This document shows positions 1-8,979 of a DNA stretch of 17,380 nt, in pieces; the first letter of the stretch is position 1; every line of letters begins with the position of its first letter. The position numbers and the translations under genes were made by a program. The notes under the pieces were generated by a model. That model saw only the letters and a list, made by a program, of their open reading frames with translations. It did not search any database and had not been told where the DNA came from. The stretch is from an uncultured bacterium (GTDB lineage: Bacteria; Actinomycetota; Coriobacteriia; Coriobacteriales; Coriobacteriaceae), in assembly GCA_905214435.1 (NCBI GenBank), contig CAJMMA010000041.1, positions 1 to 17,380 of the forward strand, read 5' to 3'.

Positions 1-120
1 ATGTCCACAGCGGCTCCTTAGCTGTTGGGCTACACGTGTATATAACCGGTAAGCACAGTATATATACACTATGCATAGTTGCGCAAGAGGGAAATATGGG
101 CTCGTCTGTCCCCCCGTTCG
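1..120. other. Non-coding AT-rich edge region
   Basis: No convincing gene is visible. The stretch holds a perfect 10-bp palindrome (TACACGTGTA, 31-40) and an inverted repeat of GTGTATATA (36-44) with TATATACAC (61-69). It is clearly more AT-rich than the rest of the window, as expected for a promoter or operator zone. The gene it would serve is not determined, since the hairpin array and then prfC follow on the right and the left neighbour is outside the window. Confidence 0.35.
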
Positions 121-340
121 TTTATCTCGATCTGTAACATCTGAAGTCAATTTTGGCGGCTAGATGTTACAGATCGAGACAGCCTCGATCTTCCTGCTGG
201 TTTATCTCAATCTGTAACACTTAGGCCTGATTTTGATGGCTAGATGTTACAGATTGAGACATTGGCTGCCCGCCTGCCAGTTTGTCTCGATCTGTAACAG
301 GTAGGGGCTCAAAACCCGTCTTACTGTTACAGATCGAGAC
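121..340. repeat. Array of three 60-bp hairpins at 80-bp period
   Basis: Units start at 121, 201 and 281. Each has a 20-nt left arm, a 20-nt middle and a 20-nt right arm, followed by about 20 nt of unrelated sequence, so the period is exactly 80 bp. The arm core is CTGTAACA on the left and TGTTACAG on the right. Unit 1 pairs 125-142 with 162-179 without mismatch (18 bp), and unit 3 pairs 284-300 with 324-340 (17 bp). The middles of units 1 and 2 are similar (shared ATTTTG and GGCTAGATG), while unit 3 has diverged or lies in the opposite orientation. No T-run follows any hairpin, so these are not ordinary terminators. A REP/BIME-like or MITE-derived repeat, or a set of protein binding sites, fits best. 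Confidence 0.9.
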
Positions 341-424
341 AGTCCTTGAGACGGCTGCCCGGTGCACAGCGAGCTCGGCTGATGAATTTGTCCTGATAGG
401 TGCCCCATGGCGGGATTTCGCGGC

Positions 425-430
425 TACAAT
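425..430 (+). promoter_or_regulatory. Possible -10 box of prfC
   Basis: TACAAT lies 47 nt before the chosen prfC start. No good -35 hexamer is present at 16-18 nt upstream, so this is only a candidate. Confidence 0.3.
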
Positions 431-477
431 AGTGCGGTTACAACGACGTAATGCACTCAATGCAAGAAAGGATCCGC

Positions 478-2091
<1,614 letters not shown>

Positions 2092-2099
2092 TGCATCGG

Positions 2100-2133
2100 C
2101 GCGGTGGCCCTGTGGGGCTGCCGCGTCGTTTGC
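2100..2133 (+). terminator. Possible terminator of prfC
   Basis: A GC-rich stem pairs 2100-2110 with 2115-2125 (11 bp, two of them wobble pairs) around a 4-nt loop. The tail TCGTTTGCTT is only moderately T-rich, so termination may be weak. Confidence 0.5.
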
Positions 2134-2162
2134 TTGCCTGATGCCGTGTGAGCGGCTATCAT
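2134..2162 (+). promoter_or_regulatory. Promoter of the transporter-dehydrogenase unit
   Basis: TTGCCT (2134-2139) and TATCAT (2157-2162) are separated by 17 nt, matching sigma-70-type spacing. Transcription would begin near 2169 and leave a leader of about 79 nt before the transporter start, which is room for the RNA structure described next. Confidence 0.55.
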
Positions 2163-2191
2163 ACCCACCGTCGTCTCAAGACCGGGGCGTC

Positions 2192-2241
2192 CGAGCAGTT
2201 CGGGTCCGATATCCTGCTCGTTAAACCTAAAACCAAAGGAG
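2192..2241 (+). promoter_or_regulatory. preQ1-I-like leader hairpin (candidate riboswitch)
   Basis: A 7-bp stem (CGAGCAG, 2192-2198, with CTGCTCG, 2214-2220) encloses a 15-nt loop that starts TTC. It is followed by an A-rich tail (2221-2237) that runs into the ribosome binding site AAAGGAG (2235-2241). GGT in the loop (2203-2205) can pair with ACC in the tail (2225-2227 or 2232-2234), giving an H-type pseudoknot like class I preQ1 aptamers. The downstream gene belongs to the queuosine-precursor transporter family, which is often under preQ1 control. The loop does not match the class I consensus closely, so this is a structural and contextual inference. Confidence 0.35.
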
Positions 2242-2247
2242 TACATA

Positions 2248-2970
2248 ATGATCAAGAAGGTCATGGAGGACTACAAGGTCCTGTTGCGGAGCATTCCCGC
2301 GGCAACGGTTTCGCTGTTTTTCGTGAGCGTCATCATGATGAACCTGCTGGCCAACAAAGAGCTTATCAGCCTGCCGTATCTGGCACTCGACTGTGGCTTT
2401 GTGGTGAGCTGGGTTTCGTTTTTGTGCCAGGACATGATCTGCAAGCGCTTTGGCGCCAAGGCATCCATCAAAATCTCTATCCTCGCGCTGCTGGTCAACC
2501 TGGCCGTGAGCCTGTGCTTTTGGGCATGCTCGCTCACGCCCGGCATGTGGGGCGCCTACTACGACACGGGTATGATCGAGGTCAACACCGCCCTTAACGC
2601 CACCATCGGCGGCACCTGGTACGTGGTGCTGGGCTCTTCGCTGGCAATGCTCGTTTCTGCCGTGGTTAACTCCACGCTCAACCAGTCGCTCGGCCGTATG
2701 CTCAAAAAGAATAACTTTGCGAGCTTTGCCTTCCGCTCCTATGTGTCCACGGGCGTTGGCCAGTTTATCGACAACCTGGTCTTTGCCATTGTGGTGAGCC
2801 ACACGTTCTTTGGTTGGACCTGGGTGCAGGTCCTCATGTGCTCGCTGACCGGCGCCGTTGCCGAGCTGCTGTGCGAGGTTTTCCTGAGCCCCGTGGGCTA
2901 CAAGGTCGTGCGCGGCTGGGAGCGCGAGAATGTGGGCTCCGAGTACCTCGAGCGCCACGCGACCGCCTAA
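2248..2970 (+). CDS. VUT-family queuosine precursor transporter
   Basis: The 240-aa protein resembles the VUT/YhhQ family (formerly DUF165), inner-membrane transporters that import queuosine precursors such as preQ0 and preQ1. Hydrophobic helices are visible near residues 18-38, 43-62, 74-95, 120-142, 168-190 and 194-216. The family pattern of an acidic residue after the second helix (CQDMICKRFGAK, 60-71) and the STGVGQFIDNLVFAIV block (167-182) are both present. AAAGGAG lies 6 nt before the ATG. A 9-bp gap with a shared SD joins it to the following dehydrogenase, so the two are probably one transcript. Regulation by a leader structure is plausible. The exact substrate cannot be read from sequence. 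Confidence 0.85.
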   Translation: MIKKVMEDYKVLLRSIPAATVSLFFVSVIMMNLLANKELISLPYLALDCGFVVSWVSFLCQDMICKRFGAKASIKISILALLVNLAVSLCFWACSLTPGMWGAYYDTGMIEVNTALNATIGGTWYVVLGSSLAMLVSAVVNSTLNQSLGRMLKKNNFASFAFRSYVSTGVGQFIDNLVFAIVVSHTFFGWTWVQVLMCSLTGAVAELLCEVFLSPVGYKVVRGWERENVGSEYLERHATA

Positions 2971-2979
2971 GGAGCAAGT

Positions 2980-3660
2980 ATGCGGGTTTTGATCACGGGT
3001 GCCTCGGGCGGTATCGGAGCCGCGTGCGTGCAGCGCTTTTTGGACGAGGGCTACGAGGTCGTGGGCTTTGATCTGCTGCCGGCGGCGGTCGAGCACGAGC
3101 GCTATCGCCATCTGATCGTCGATGTCCGTGAGCCGGACTCGTTTCCAGACGATCTTGAACCCCAGGTAATCGTGAACGTTGCCGGCACGCAGGACTCGGC
3201 GGACGACATTGCTGCCAACCTGTGCGGCACCATCAACGTGACCGAGTACTATGCCTTTGTGGGGGAGGGGCTTGCTGCCAAGCCGGCGCCCGCTATCAAA
3301 TCCGTGGTCAATGTGGGGTCGGCGAGCGGGCATACGGGATCGGAGTTTCCCGCCTATGCCGCCAGCAAGGGCGGCGTTATCGCCTACACCAAGAACCTTG
3401 CAAACCGCTTGGCACCGCAAGCCATCGCCAACAGTGTGGACCCGGGAGGCGTTATAACGCCGCTCAACCGTTGCGTGATGGAAGACGAGCGCCTGTGGAA
3501 CCAGATTATGGAGCTCACGCCGCTTAAGCGCTGGGCCACCGCCCAAGAGATCGCCGAGTGGATCTACTTTGTGGGCGTGACCAACCGGTTTATGACCGGG
3601 CAGAGCCTGCTGATCGATGGCGGCGAGGCCGGCCGCACACAATTTATTTGGCCCGAATAG
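2980..3660 (+). CDS. SDR-family oxidoreductase
   Basis: A 226-aa classical short-chain dehydrogenase/reductase that probably uses NAD(P)H to reduce or oxidise a carbonyl/alcohol substrate. The nucleotide-binding motif TGASGGIG is at residues 6-13, the NVAG motif at 66-69, catalytic Ser at 114 (VGSAS), and the YxxxK pair at Tyr126 and Lys130 (YAASK). The later PGGVITP block (155-161) and a C-terminal GQSLLIDGG element are also typical. The SD TAAGGAG overlaps the stop codon of the transporter gene, which points to co-transcription. A strong hairpin terminator starts just after its stop. The substrate is unknown, and a link to queuosine metabolism is suggested only by position. Confidence 0.9.
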   Translation: MRVLITGASGGIGAACVQRFLDEGYEVVGFDLLPAAVEHERYRHLIVDVREPDSFPDDLEPQVIVNVAGTQDSADDIAANLCGTINVTEYYAFVGEGLAAKPAPAIKSVVNVGSASGHTGSEFPAYAASKGGVIAYTKNLANRLAPQAIANSVDPGGVITPLNRCVMEDERLWNQIMELTPLKRWATAQEIAEWIYFVGVTNRFMTGQSLLIDGGEAGRTQFIWPE

Positions 3661-3661
3661 G

Positions 3662-3697
3662 AAACGCGCCCGATGGAAAGCTGTCGGGCGCGTTTTT
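3662..3697. terminator. Bidirectional terminator between SDR gene and ung
   Basis: AAACGCGCCCGA (3662-3673) pairs perfectly with TCGGGCGCGTTT (3684-3695), and TTTTT follows on the plus strand. It ends the SDR transcript. The minus-strand read also ends in TTT and may stop transcription from the convergent ung gene. Confidence 0.9.
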
Positions 3698-3710
3698 GAT
3701 GTATCGATTT

Positions 3711-4436
3711 TTAGCCGAGGCAAGTCCAGTTGACGGGGGTCGAGCCGTGCTGTTCGAGTAGCCGATTGGCTGCCGAGAAGGGACGCGACCCCATAAAAGC
3801 GGGGAGTTCTGCCGTGGCACGGTTTGCCGAAAGCGGCGAGGGATGCGTAGAGGCCAGGCAGAACTTGCCGCTTTCCCTGCCCGCGCCGGTCGCGGCGAGC
3901 TTGCCCTCGACCATCTGCTGGGCAAAGCGGCCCCATGCCAAAAAGACGACCGGCTGGGGCAGCTGGCAGCAGCGTTCGATAACGTAGTCGGTCAGGGTGC
4001 TCCAGCCCAGCTTGACGTGCGAGTTCGCGGCATGCTCGCGCACGGTGAGCGTAGTGTTGAGGAGCAGGACGCCCTGTTGTGCCCATGGCGTTAGATCTCC
4101 CGTGGCCGGAATGGGGCAACCCAGATCGGCTTTGAGTTCCTTATAGATGTTGCGCAGGCTCGGCGGCAACTTGGTTTGCGTCGCAGGCACCGAGAACGAC
4201 AGTCCCATGGCCTGGTTGGGTCCGTGATAGGGGTCTTGGCCCAAGATGACTACCTTGACCAGGTCGGCCGGCGTGTAGGCGAGGGCATTGAGGATATCGT
4301 CTTGTGCTGGGTAGATGGTCTGCTCGGCACGCAGAAGGGCGATGCGCTCGAGTAGCTGGTTCGTAGTGTCACGTACCGGCTGCGGCGCATCGCCCAACCA
4401 AGTTGCTATGTTGCGATCGCGGGTCGCGGCGTCCAT
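3711..4436 (-). CDS. ung: Uracil-DNA glycosylase (family 1)
   Basis: This enzyme removes uracil from DNA as the first step of base excision repair. The 241-aa protein carries the water-activating loop GQDPYHG at residues 66-72 (catalytic Asp68), the LLLNTTLTV block near 124-132 and the HPSPLSA loop at 198-204 (His198). Length and motif order match family 1 Ung. The minus-strand SD AAAGGAG sits 5 nt before the ATG. It is convergent with the SDR gene and shares its terminator. The downstream neighbour on the same strand order is the EamA transporter gene, whose stop lies 88 bp upstream of this start, so a separate promoter is likely. Confidence 0.97.
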   Translation of the reverse strand: MDAATRDRNIATWLGDAPQPVRDTTNQLLERIALLRAEQTIYPAQDDILNALAYTPADLVKVVILGQDPYHGPNQAMGLSFSVPATQTKLPPSLRNIYKELKADLGCPIPATGDLTPWAQQGVLLLNTTLTVREHAANSHVKLGWSTLTDYVIERCCQLPQPVVFLAWGRFAQQMVEGKLAATGAGRESGKFCLASTHPSPLSANRATAELPAFMGSRPFSAANRLLEQHGSTPVNWTCLG

Positions 4437-4471
4437 GGGGCTCCTTTACGTCAGATGCTCTGTTTGCATCT

Positions 4472-4497
4472 ATTGTAAAGGCGCACCGGTTGCCTTT
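4472..4497 (-). promoter_or_regulatory. Possible ung -10 box within a small hairpin
   Basis: Read on the minus strand, TACAAT (4472-4477) precedes ung by about 35 nt. It abuts a 6-bp inverted repeat (AAAGGC with GCCTTT, 4492-4497 and 4477-4482). The hairpin could be a weak end for the EamA transcript or an operator. No clear -35 box is visible. Confidence 0.3.
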
Positions 4498-4524
4498 ATG
4501 CCGCGGCTACATGAGGAGTGGGGC

Positions 4525-5427
4525 CTACGAGACATGCTCGGGCGCTCCTGCCATGCGAGCGTGTCCAAGTGCGCGAAGGCGCGGAAGCTCGACGGTTGCC
4601 ACCATGACGCCGGTGAGGATGAGGGCGGCGCCAAAGAAGGCGATGGGGCTCAGGACCTCGCCGACCAGGAAGAACGAGAAGACGGCGGAGCAGACTGGCT
4701 CGAGCGAGAAGGCGAAGCCGGTGGTCTCGGCAGGTACGTGGGGCTGCACGAGTGTCTGGGTGATAAAGCCGTAGGCAGAGCAGATGAGTGCGAGCGCAAC
4801 GACAACGACGATCTCGTTCGGCGTGTTGGGAAGCGTGAAGCCGCCAAAGGTGAACGCGGCGATACCCGAGAACAGGCCGCCGAAGCCCAGCTGCCAAACG
4901 CCCAAGGCCAGCGGATCGACTTCCTCGACAAAGCGCTTGGCTACGATAATGTGGCCAGCATAGATAAAGGCCGAGAGCAGCATGATGATCGCGCCGGGGT
5001 TTAGGCTGGTAAAGTCGGCGCCCGAGAGCAAAAGCATGCCGCAGGTGACGATGGCGGTGCCGATGAGCACCTTGCGCTCGGGGGCGCGACGCAGCAGGGC
5101 CGCGTTGGCAAACGGCACGATCACGACCGTCAGGCTCTGCAAAAAGCCGGCGGTGGAGGCGGAGGTGAGGCTGGAGCCCAGGCACATGCAGGTGATCTCG
5201 GTTGCCATGATGGCGCCGATGATGGCGGCGCGGACCATCAGGTCACGGTTGATGCGCACCGCGTGCTTGTGGAAGAGCAGCAGACAAGCTGCAAAGGCGA
5301 TGATGCAGCGCAGCGCGACGATGCTCGTGGCGTTCATGCTGTCCATGCCGATCTTCATGAGGGGGTACGAAAAGCCCCATGCGACGGGAACGGAAAATGA
5401 GAGCGCGATTGCTTTTTTGCGATCCAT
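4525..5427 (-). CDS. EamA/DMT-family transporter
   Basis: A 300-aa integral membrane protein of the drug/metabolite transporter superfamily with two EamA repeats of about five helices each. The first begins with the characteristic AWGFSYPLMKIG (residues 16-27). The second begins near residue 145 with NPGAIIMLLSAFIYAGHIIVAKRF and ends with EPVCSAVFSFFLVGE followed by a final helix. Members export amino acids, metabolites or drugs, and the substrate here is unknown. The SD AAAGGAG is 5 nt before the ATG on the minus strand. The gene is divergent from a LysR-type regulator across a 158-bp gap holding a dyad, the usual layout for a LysR-controlled exporter. Confidence 0.92.
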   Translation of the reverse strand: MDRKKAIALSFSVPVAWGFSYPLMKIGMDSMNATSIVALRCIIAFAACLLLFHKHAVRINRDLMVRAAIIGAIMATEITCMCLGSSLTSASTAGFLQSLTVVIVPFANAALLRRAPERKVLIGTAIVTCGMLLLSGADFTSLNPGAIIMLLSAFIYAGHIIVAKRFVEEVDPLALGVWQLGFGGLFSGIAAFTFGGFTLPNTPNEIVVVVALALICSAYGFITQTLVQPHVPAETTGFAFSLEPVCSAVFSFFLVGEVLSPIAFFGAALILTGVMVATVELPRLRALGHARMAGAPEHVS

Positions 5428-5507
5428 GGGACTCCTTTTGTTACAGAACGGTTTCGCAAAAAGGATTCTGCTCCCAGATTTTGATGTAGTAAAGCGAATG
5501 TATCTTC

Positions 5508-5526
5508 AGTATGATTAAGCAATACT
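5508..5526. promoter_or_regulatory. Candidate LysR-type operator
   Basis: AGTAT (5508-5512) and ATACT (5522-5526) form a dyad with a 9-nt spacer in the gap between the EamA and LysR genes. This matches the ATAC/GTAT-type half-sites and the divergent location typical of LysR regulators. A -10-like TATGAT (5510-5515) overlaps it in the direction of the regulator gene, which would allow autorepression. Confidence 0.45.
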
Positions 5527-5585
5527 AATGTAGGTAGAAAAAGCCCTGGCAAAACGTTTTACGGCTACACCGATGTGGAGGCACG

Positions 5586-6452
5586 ATGGCATCGCGATAT
5601 CAGATTGTATGTATGGTGGTCGATTGCGGCAGTCTTAAGGGCGCGGCCGACGAGCTAGGCTATACGCAAAGTGCGGTGAGCCAGGCCGTCAAGGCGCTCG
5701 AGCGCGAGCTGGGCACCACGCTTATCGAGCGCGGCAAGCAGGGCGTTTCGCTTACGCGCGACGGCAAGCAGTACCTGCCGTATCTGCGCCAGATTGTAAC
5801 TGCCGAGGCCGAGCTTGAGGGCAAGCGCCAGGAATTGCTGGGACTCTCCTCGACTGATATTCGTATCGCAACGTTTACCAACGTGAGCCGCACCGTGTTG
5901 CCGCGCGTGATCCGCGACTTTGGTGCCCTGCATCCGGGTGTACGCTTTACGCTCAAACAGGGCGATTACACGCGCAATGCCCAGTGGGTGCACGATGGCG
6001 TGGTTGATTTTTGCTTTACGGCACGCGGATTTACTGCTGGGCTCGAGAAGCGCGTGGTCTATCACGATGAGTTGGTGGCACTGTTGCCGGCCGCGCATCC
6101 GCTGACGGCAAAGGAAAAGGTGACGCTCGCCGACCTGGCGTCCGAGCCGTTTGTGCTGCTGGATGAGGGCGAACAGAGCCTGGTGCTCGATGCATTCGCG
6201 GCGCATGGGCTGTCGCCGCACGTGACGAGCGAGGTGACCGACGACTACACCATCATGGCGATGGTGGAGGAGGGCCTAGGCGTGAGTATGCTGTATCGCC
6301 GTACCGTCGAGGGCATGAGGGCCGATATTCGCGTGCGTCCCATCGTGCACGCTCCCTCGCGTGACGTAGTGGCAGCCTGGCGCAGCTGGGACACCATGCC
6401 TATCGCCACGAGGCACTTTATCGACTATATGAGCTCACATATTGTCAATTAA
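5586..6452 (+). CDS. LysR-family transcriptional regulator
   Basis: A 288-aa LysR-type regulator. The N-terminal winged helix-turn-helix is clear at about residues 3-60 (GSLKGAADELGYTQSAVSQA, then VKALERELGTTLIERG). The effector-binding domain follows, beginning near residue 92 with DIRIATFTNVSRTVLPRVI. The start is slightly shorter than many homologues, but no in-frame start lies upstream and GGAG precedes the ATG. It probably controls the divergent EamA transporter and itself through the dyad between them. It ends only 27 bp from the convergent MATE gene, with no terminator in between. The inducer is not predictable. Confidence 0.95.
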   Translation: MASRYQIVCMVVDCGSLKGAADELGYTQSAVSQAVKALERELGTTLIERGKQGVSLTRDGKQYLPYLRQIVTAEAELEGKRQELLGLSSTDIRIATFTNVSRTVLPRVIRDFGALHPGVRFTLKQGDYTRNAQWVHDGVVDFCFTARGFTAGLEKRVVYHDELVALLPAAHPLTAKEKVTLADLASEPFVLLDEGEQSLVLDAFAAHGLSPHVTSEVTDDYTIMAMVEEGLGVSMLYRRTVEGMRADIRVRPIVHAPSRDVVAAWRSWDTMPIATRHFIDYMSSHIVN

Positions 6453-6479
6453 TGACTGGCATGGCGTTGAGTGCGGTGT

Positions 6480-7862
6480 TTAGCGGGCTGTCGCTTTGGC
6501 TTGGGCGGCGCGATAGGTGCGTGCCGGGTGGCAGAGTAGTACCGCCACGACCATAAAGAACGCCGTGGTGCCCAGGCTGATGGGGTAGACCATCATGATG
6601 TTCGCAAAGGTGCGGAAGTGCGGGAACACGCAGAATACCCAATAGAAGCGAATACCGCAGACGCAGATCATGGTGATGAGGGCGGGCATGAGCGAGATGC
6701 CAAAGCCGCGCAGGTAGCCGGACATGTTTTCGTAGAACATGCTAAAGGCGTAGGCAGGGAAGATCGAGCACACGCGGATATAGCCGATCGAGACGATGTT
6801 GGGGTCGCTGTTGAACAGCGCCAGGATTTCGCGCCCCAGACCGACGATGATGACGATGGTGGTGAGTGCAACGATGCCGCCTTCGACCAGGCAGACCTTG
6901 AGCGTCTTGGTGCAACGGTCGATCTGGCGCGCGCCGTGGTTTTGTCCCACAAAGGTAGTGCAAGCCTGGCTAAAGCTGTTGAGCAGGTTGTAACACACAT
7001 ACTCCAGGCTCATGGCAGCGCTGGATGCCGCCATGACCTCGGTGCCCAAGCTGTTGATGGCGGACTGGATGATGATGTTAGCTACGGCAAAGACGGCGCT
7101 TTGGATGCCGGCGGGCAGGCCGATCTTAACGATGCGCTTGAGGGCGACGGGGTCGATAGCCAGATCGCGCAGGGTGACGCGGACGACGGAGTCGGTCTTG
7201 AGCAGGCGGATAAAGAGCGTAGCGGCGCTGACGGTGTAGGCGATGGCGGTGGCGATAGCGACGCCCGCGACGCCCCAGTGGAGTACGGGGACAAAGATGA
7301 GGTCCAGGCCAATGTTGAGGACGGTGGACACGGCAAGCGCCTGCAGCGGCATGCGGGTGATGCCGACGGAGCGGAAGATCGCGGCCTCAAAGTTGTAGAG
7401 CAAGATCGAGGGCATACTGAGCAAAAAGACGCGCAGGTAGAGCGATGCGAGCGGCATGGTTTCGGCGGGGACGTTGAGCGCGGCGAGCATGGGCTCGGCA
7501 AAGATCTCGCCCAGCGCGATGACGACAAAGCCCACGAGTGCCATAAGAATCGAGGTATGGACGGCGCGCTTGACCATGTTCTGGTCGTTGCGGCCGATGG
7601 CGTTGGCAATGACCACGTTGGAGCCAAGCGACATGCCAATAAACAGGTTGAGCATAAGACTGGTAAGCGGAACATTGGAGCCGACCGCCGCCATGGCGAG
7701 GGTTCCCTGGTCGCCCGAGAAGTTACCGATGATGACCGTGGCGATGAGGTTCGACAGCTGCTCAAGGATGCTCGTGGCGGCCACGGGGAAGGCGAACAGG
7801 GGAATATTGCGCCACAGCGAGCCGGTGGTCATGTCGATGTGCTTAGATGCGGTGTCTGCCAT
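6480..7862 (-). CDS. MATE-family efflux transporter
   Basis: A 460-aa multidrug and toxic compound extrusion protein, expected to have 12 transmembrane helices and to exchange cationic compounds for Na+ or H+. Typical blocks are the opening ATSILEQLSNLIATVIIGNF (residues 29-48), GSNVVIANAIGRND (about 80-93) and the second-half start IVKIGLPAGIQSAVFAVANI. Its length is normal. The ribosome binding site is weak (GAGAG). The gene converges on the LysR regulator and is not linked to it by a shared promoter. NorM, DinF and VmrA-type members cannot be separated by eye, so no symbol is given. Confidence 0.95.
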   Translation of the reverse strand: MADTASKHIDMTTGSLWRNIPLFAFPVAATSILEQLSNLIATVIIGNFSGDQGTLAMAAVGSNVPLTSLMLNLFIGMSLGSNVVIANAIGRNDQNMVKRAVHTSILMALVGFVVIALGEIFAEPMLAALNVPAETMPLASLYLRVFLLSMPSILLYNFEAAIFRSVGITRMPLQALAVSTVLNIGLDLIFVPVLHWGVAGVAIATAIAYTVSAATLFIRLLKTDSVVRVTLRDLAIDPVALKRIVKIGLPAGIQSAVFAVANIIIQSAINSLGTEVMAASSAAMSLEYVCYNLLNSFSQACTTFVGQNHGARQIDRCTKTLKVCLVEGGIVALTTIVIIVGLGREILALFNSDPNIVSIGYIRVCSIFPAYAFSMFYENMSGYLRGFGISLMPALITMICVCGIRFYWVFCVFPHFRTFANIMMVYPISLGTTAFFMVVAVLLCHPARTYRAAQAKATAR

Positions 7863-7940
7863 ACGCTCTCAATCTCTAATATGCTTGCTCACGCTTATTT
7901 GCGCAGACGATGATACTCCTAATCGACTAGTCGGCACTTA

Positions 7941-7984
7941 GGGACATTCCTTTTCTGCCGGCAGCTGGGGGACACTCCTTGTCT
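7941..7984. repeat. Two direct repeats of a GGGACA element
   Basis: GGGACATTCCTTTTCT (7941-7956) and GGGACACTCCTTGTCT (7969-7984) match at 13 of 16 positions with a 28-bp period. They lie in the 191-bp gap between the divergent MATE and rlmA genes and look like worn copies of the GGGACA-containing elements seen elsewhere in the window. Confidence 0.6.
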
Positions 7985-8053
7985 CTTCTATGACTAGATG
8001 GGGAAGGCGTGCGACAATGGTGGGCGTTGTGTTGTTCGCGCTAAGGAGTTGCC

Positions 8054-8866
8054 ATGTTGTTGTGTCCCGTTTGCCATGAGCCGTTGGTGGACGATGAGCG
8101 CGGTGCTGTGTGCGCGGGCGGACACCGGTTTGATCGTGCGCGCGAGGGCTATCTGTATCTACTGCGCTCGTCCAAGAGCGGCGACTCCATGGGCGATCCC
8201 AAGTCGCAGGCGCGTAGTCGTCGCGACTTTCTGAACCGCGGTTACTATGCGCCGTTGCGCGATGCGATGGTCGAGCTGGTGCGCAAGCAGGTGTCTGGGC
8301 GCGCGGCGTCTGCAGGCGTCCCCATGACCTTGCTCGATATTTGCTGCGGCGAGGGCTACTACACTAGCGCCATGGGTGCGGTGCCGGACGTGGATGCTTA
8401 CGGTTTCGACCTGGGCAAGGAGATGGTGCGCCTGGCCGCCAAGCGCGGCGATGCGACCTACTTTGTGGCCAATATGAAGGACATCCCCGTGGCCGATGGC
8501 GCCTTCGATATGGTGACCGAGCTCTTCGCTCCCTTTAACGAGCGCGAGTTTGCCCGCGTGCTGGCGCCCGAGGGCTCGCTCTATACCGTGGTGCCGGGTG
8601 CCCGTCATCTGTTTGGGCTCAAGGAGGTGCTCTACGACACGCCATATCTCAATGACGAGAAGCTGCCGAAGACTACTGAGCTCGAGTTGGTCGGAACGCA
8701 GCGGGTGTCTGCGAACATTACGCTTCAGACCCAGGCTGACATCGAGGCGGTGTTCCAGATGACGCCGTACTACTACCGCACGCGCCCCGCCGACAAAGAG
8801 CGCCTGGCAAACCTGGACACCCTTCAAACCGACATCGACTTCATCATCGCCGAGTACCGCCACTAA
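8054..8866 (+). CDS. rlmA: 23S rRNA (guanine-N1)-methyltransferase, RlmA family
   Basis: RlmA enzymes methylate N1 of a guanine in 23S rRNA hairpin 35, G745 in E. coli or G748 in the Gram-positive RlmAII/TlrB type, near the exit tunnel where macrolides bind. The 270-aa protein has the N-terminal zinc site Cys4, Cys7, Cys20, His24 (CPVC, then CAGGH). The FDRAREGYLYLL block follows at 26-37, the SAM motif DICCGEGYYT is at 95-104, and GARHLFGLKE plus FQMTPYYYRTRP lie near the C-terminus, all family signatures. AAGGAG lies 5 nt before the ATG. The gene stands alone, divergent from MATE and closed by a strong terminator. Which guanine is modified cannot be decided from this alone, though a Gram-positive host favours G748. 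Confidence 0.95.
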   Translation: MLLCPVCHEPLVDDERGAVCAGGHRFDRAREGYLYLLRSSKSGDSMGDPKSQARSRRDFLNRGYYAPLRDAMVELVRKQVSGRAASAGVPMTLLDICCGEGYYTSAMGAVPDVDAYGFDLGKEMVRLAAKRGDATYFVANMKDIPVADGAFDMVTELFAPFNEREFARVLAPEGSLYTVVPGARHLFGLKEVLYDTPYLNDEKLPKTTELELVGTQRVSANITLQTQADIEAVFQMTPYYYRTRPADKERLANLDTLQTDIDFIIAEYRH

Positions 8867-8900
8867 CCTACCAAAAAGGGACAGGTTTATTTTGGCAGGT
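8866..8900. repeat. Imperfect hairpin with GGGACAG loop after rlmA
   Basis: ACCTACCAAAA (8866-8876) pairs with TTTTGGCAGGT (8890-8900) with one mismatch. The loop contains GGGACAGG. The element begins at the last base of the rlmA stop codon. It overlaps an alternative small hairpin (CAGGT/ACCTG, 8896-8908) and precedes the terminator. Confidence 0.65.
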
Positions 8901-8917
8901 TTTACCTGGGCAAACGT

Positions 8918-8955
8918 AAAGGGCCGACCGCGTTGCTGCGCGATCGGCCCTTTTT
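8918..8955. terminator. Terminator of rlmA, probably bidirectional
   Basis: AAAGGGCCGA (8918-8927) pairs with TCGGCCCTTT, and inside this CGCG pairs with CGCG after a single C/A mismatch. TTTTT ends the plus-strand form. The minus-strand reading ends in TTT and may also serve the convergent four-helix membrane protein gene. Confidence 0.9.
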
Positions 8956-8979
8956 AGTTGCTTGGCTGCAGGGAATTGT

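Noticed and set aside
121..340. Short CRISPR array
   Set aside because: Repeats alternate in orientation, only three units exist and no cas genes are near.
2227..4119. 630-codon minus-strand frame across the VUT, SDR and ung genes
   Set aside because: It crosses three well-supported genes and a terminator, has no recognisable domain, and is low in protein-like patterning.
6618..7913. 431-codon plus-strand frame opposite the MATE gene
   Set aside because: The product is extremely rich in Asp, Gly and His, as expected from the reverse of a membrane protein gene.
7924..7933. 10-bp palindrome CGACTAGTCG
   Set aside because: Short palindromes of this size are expected by chance and nothing nearby supports a role.
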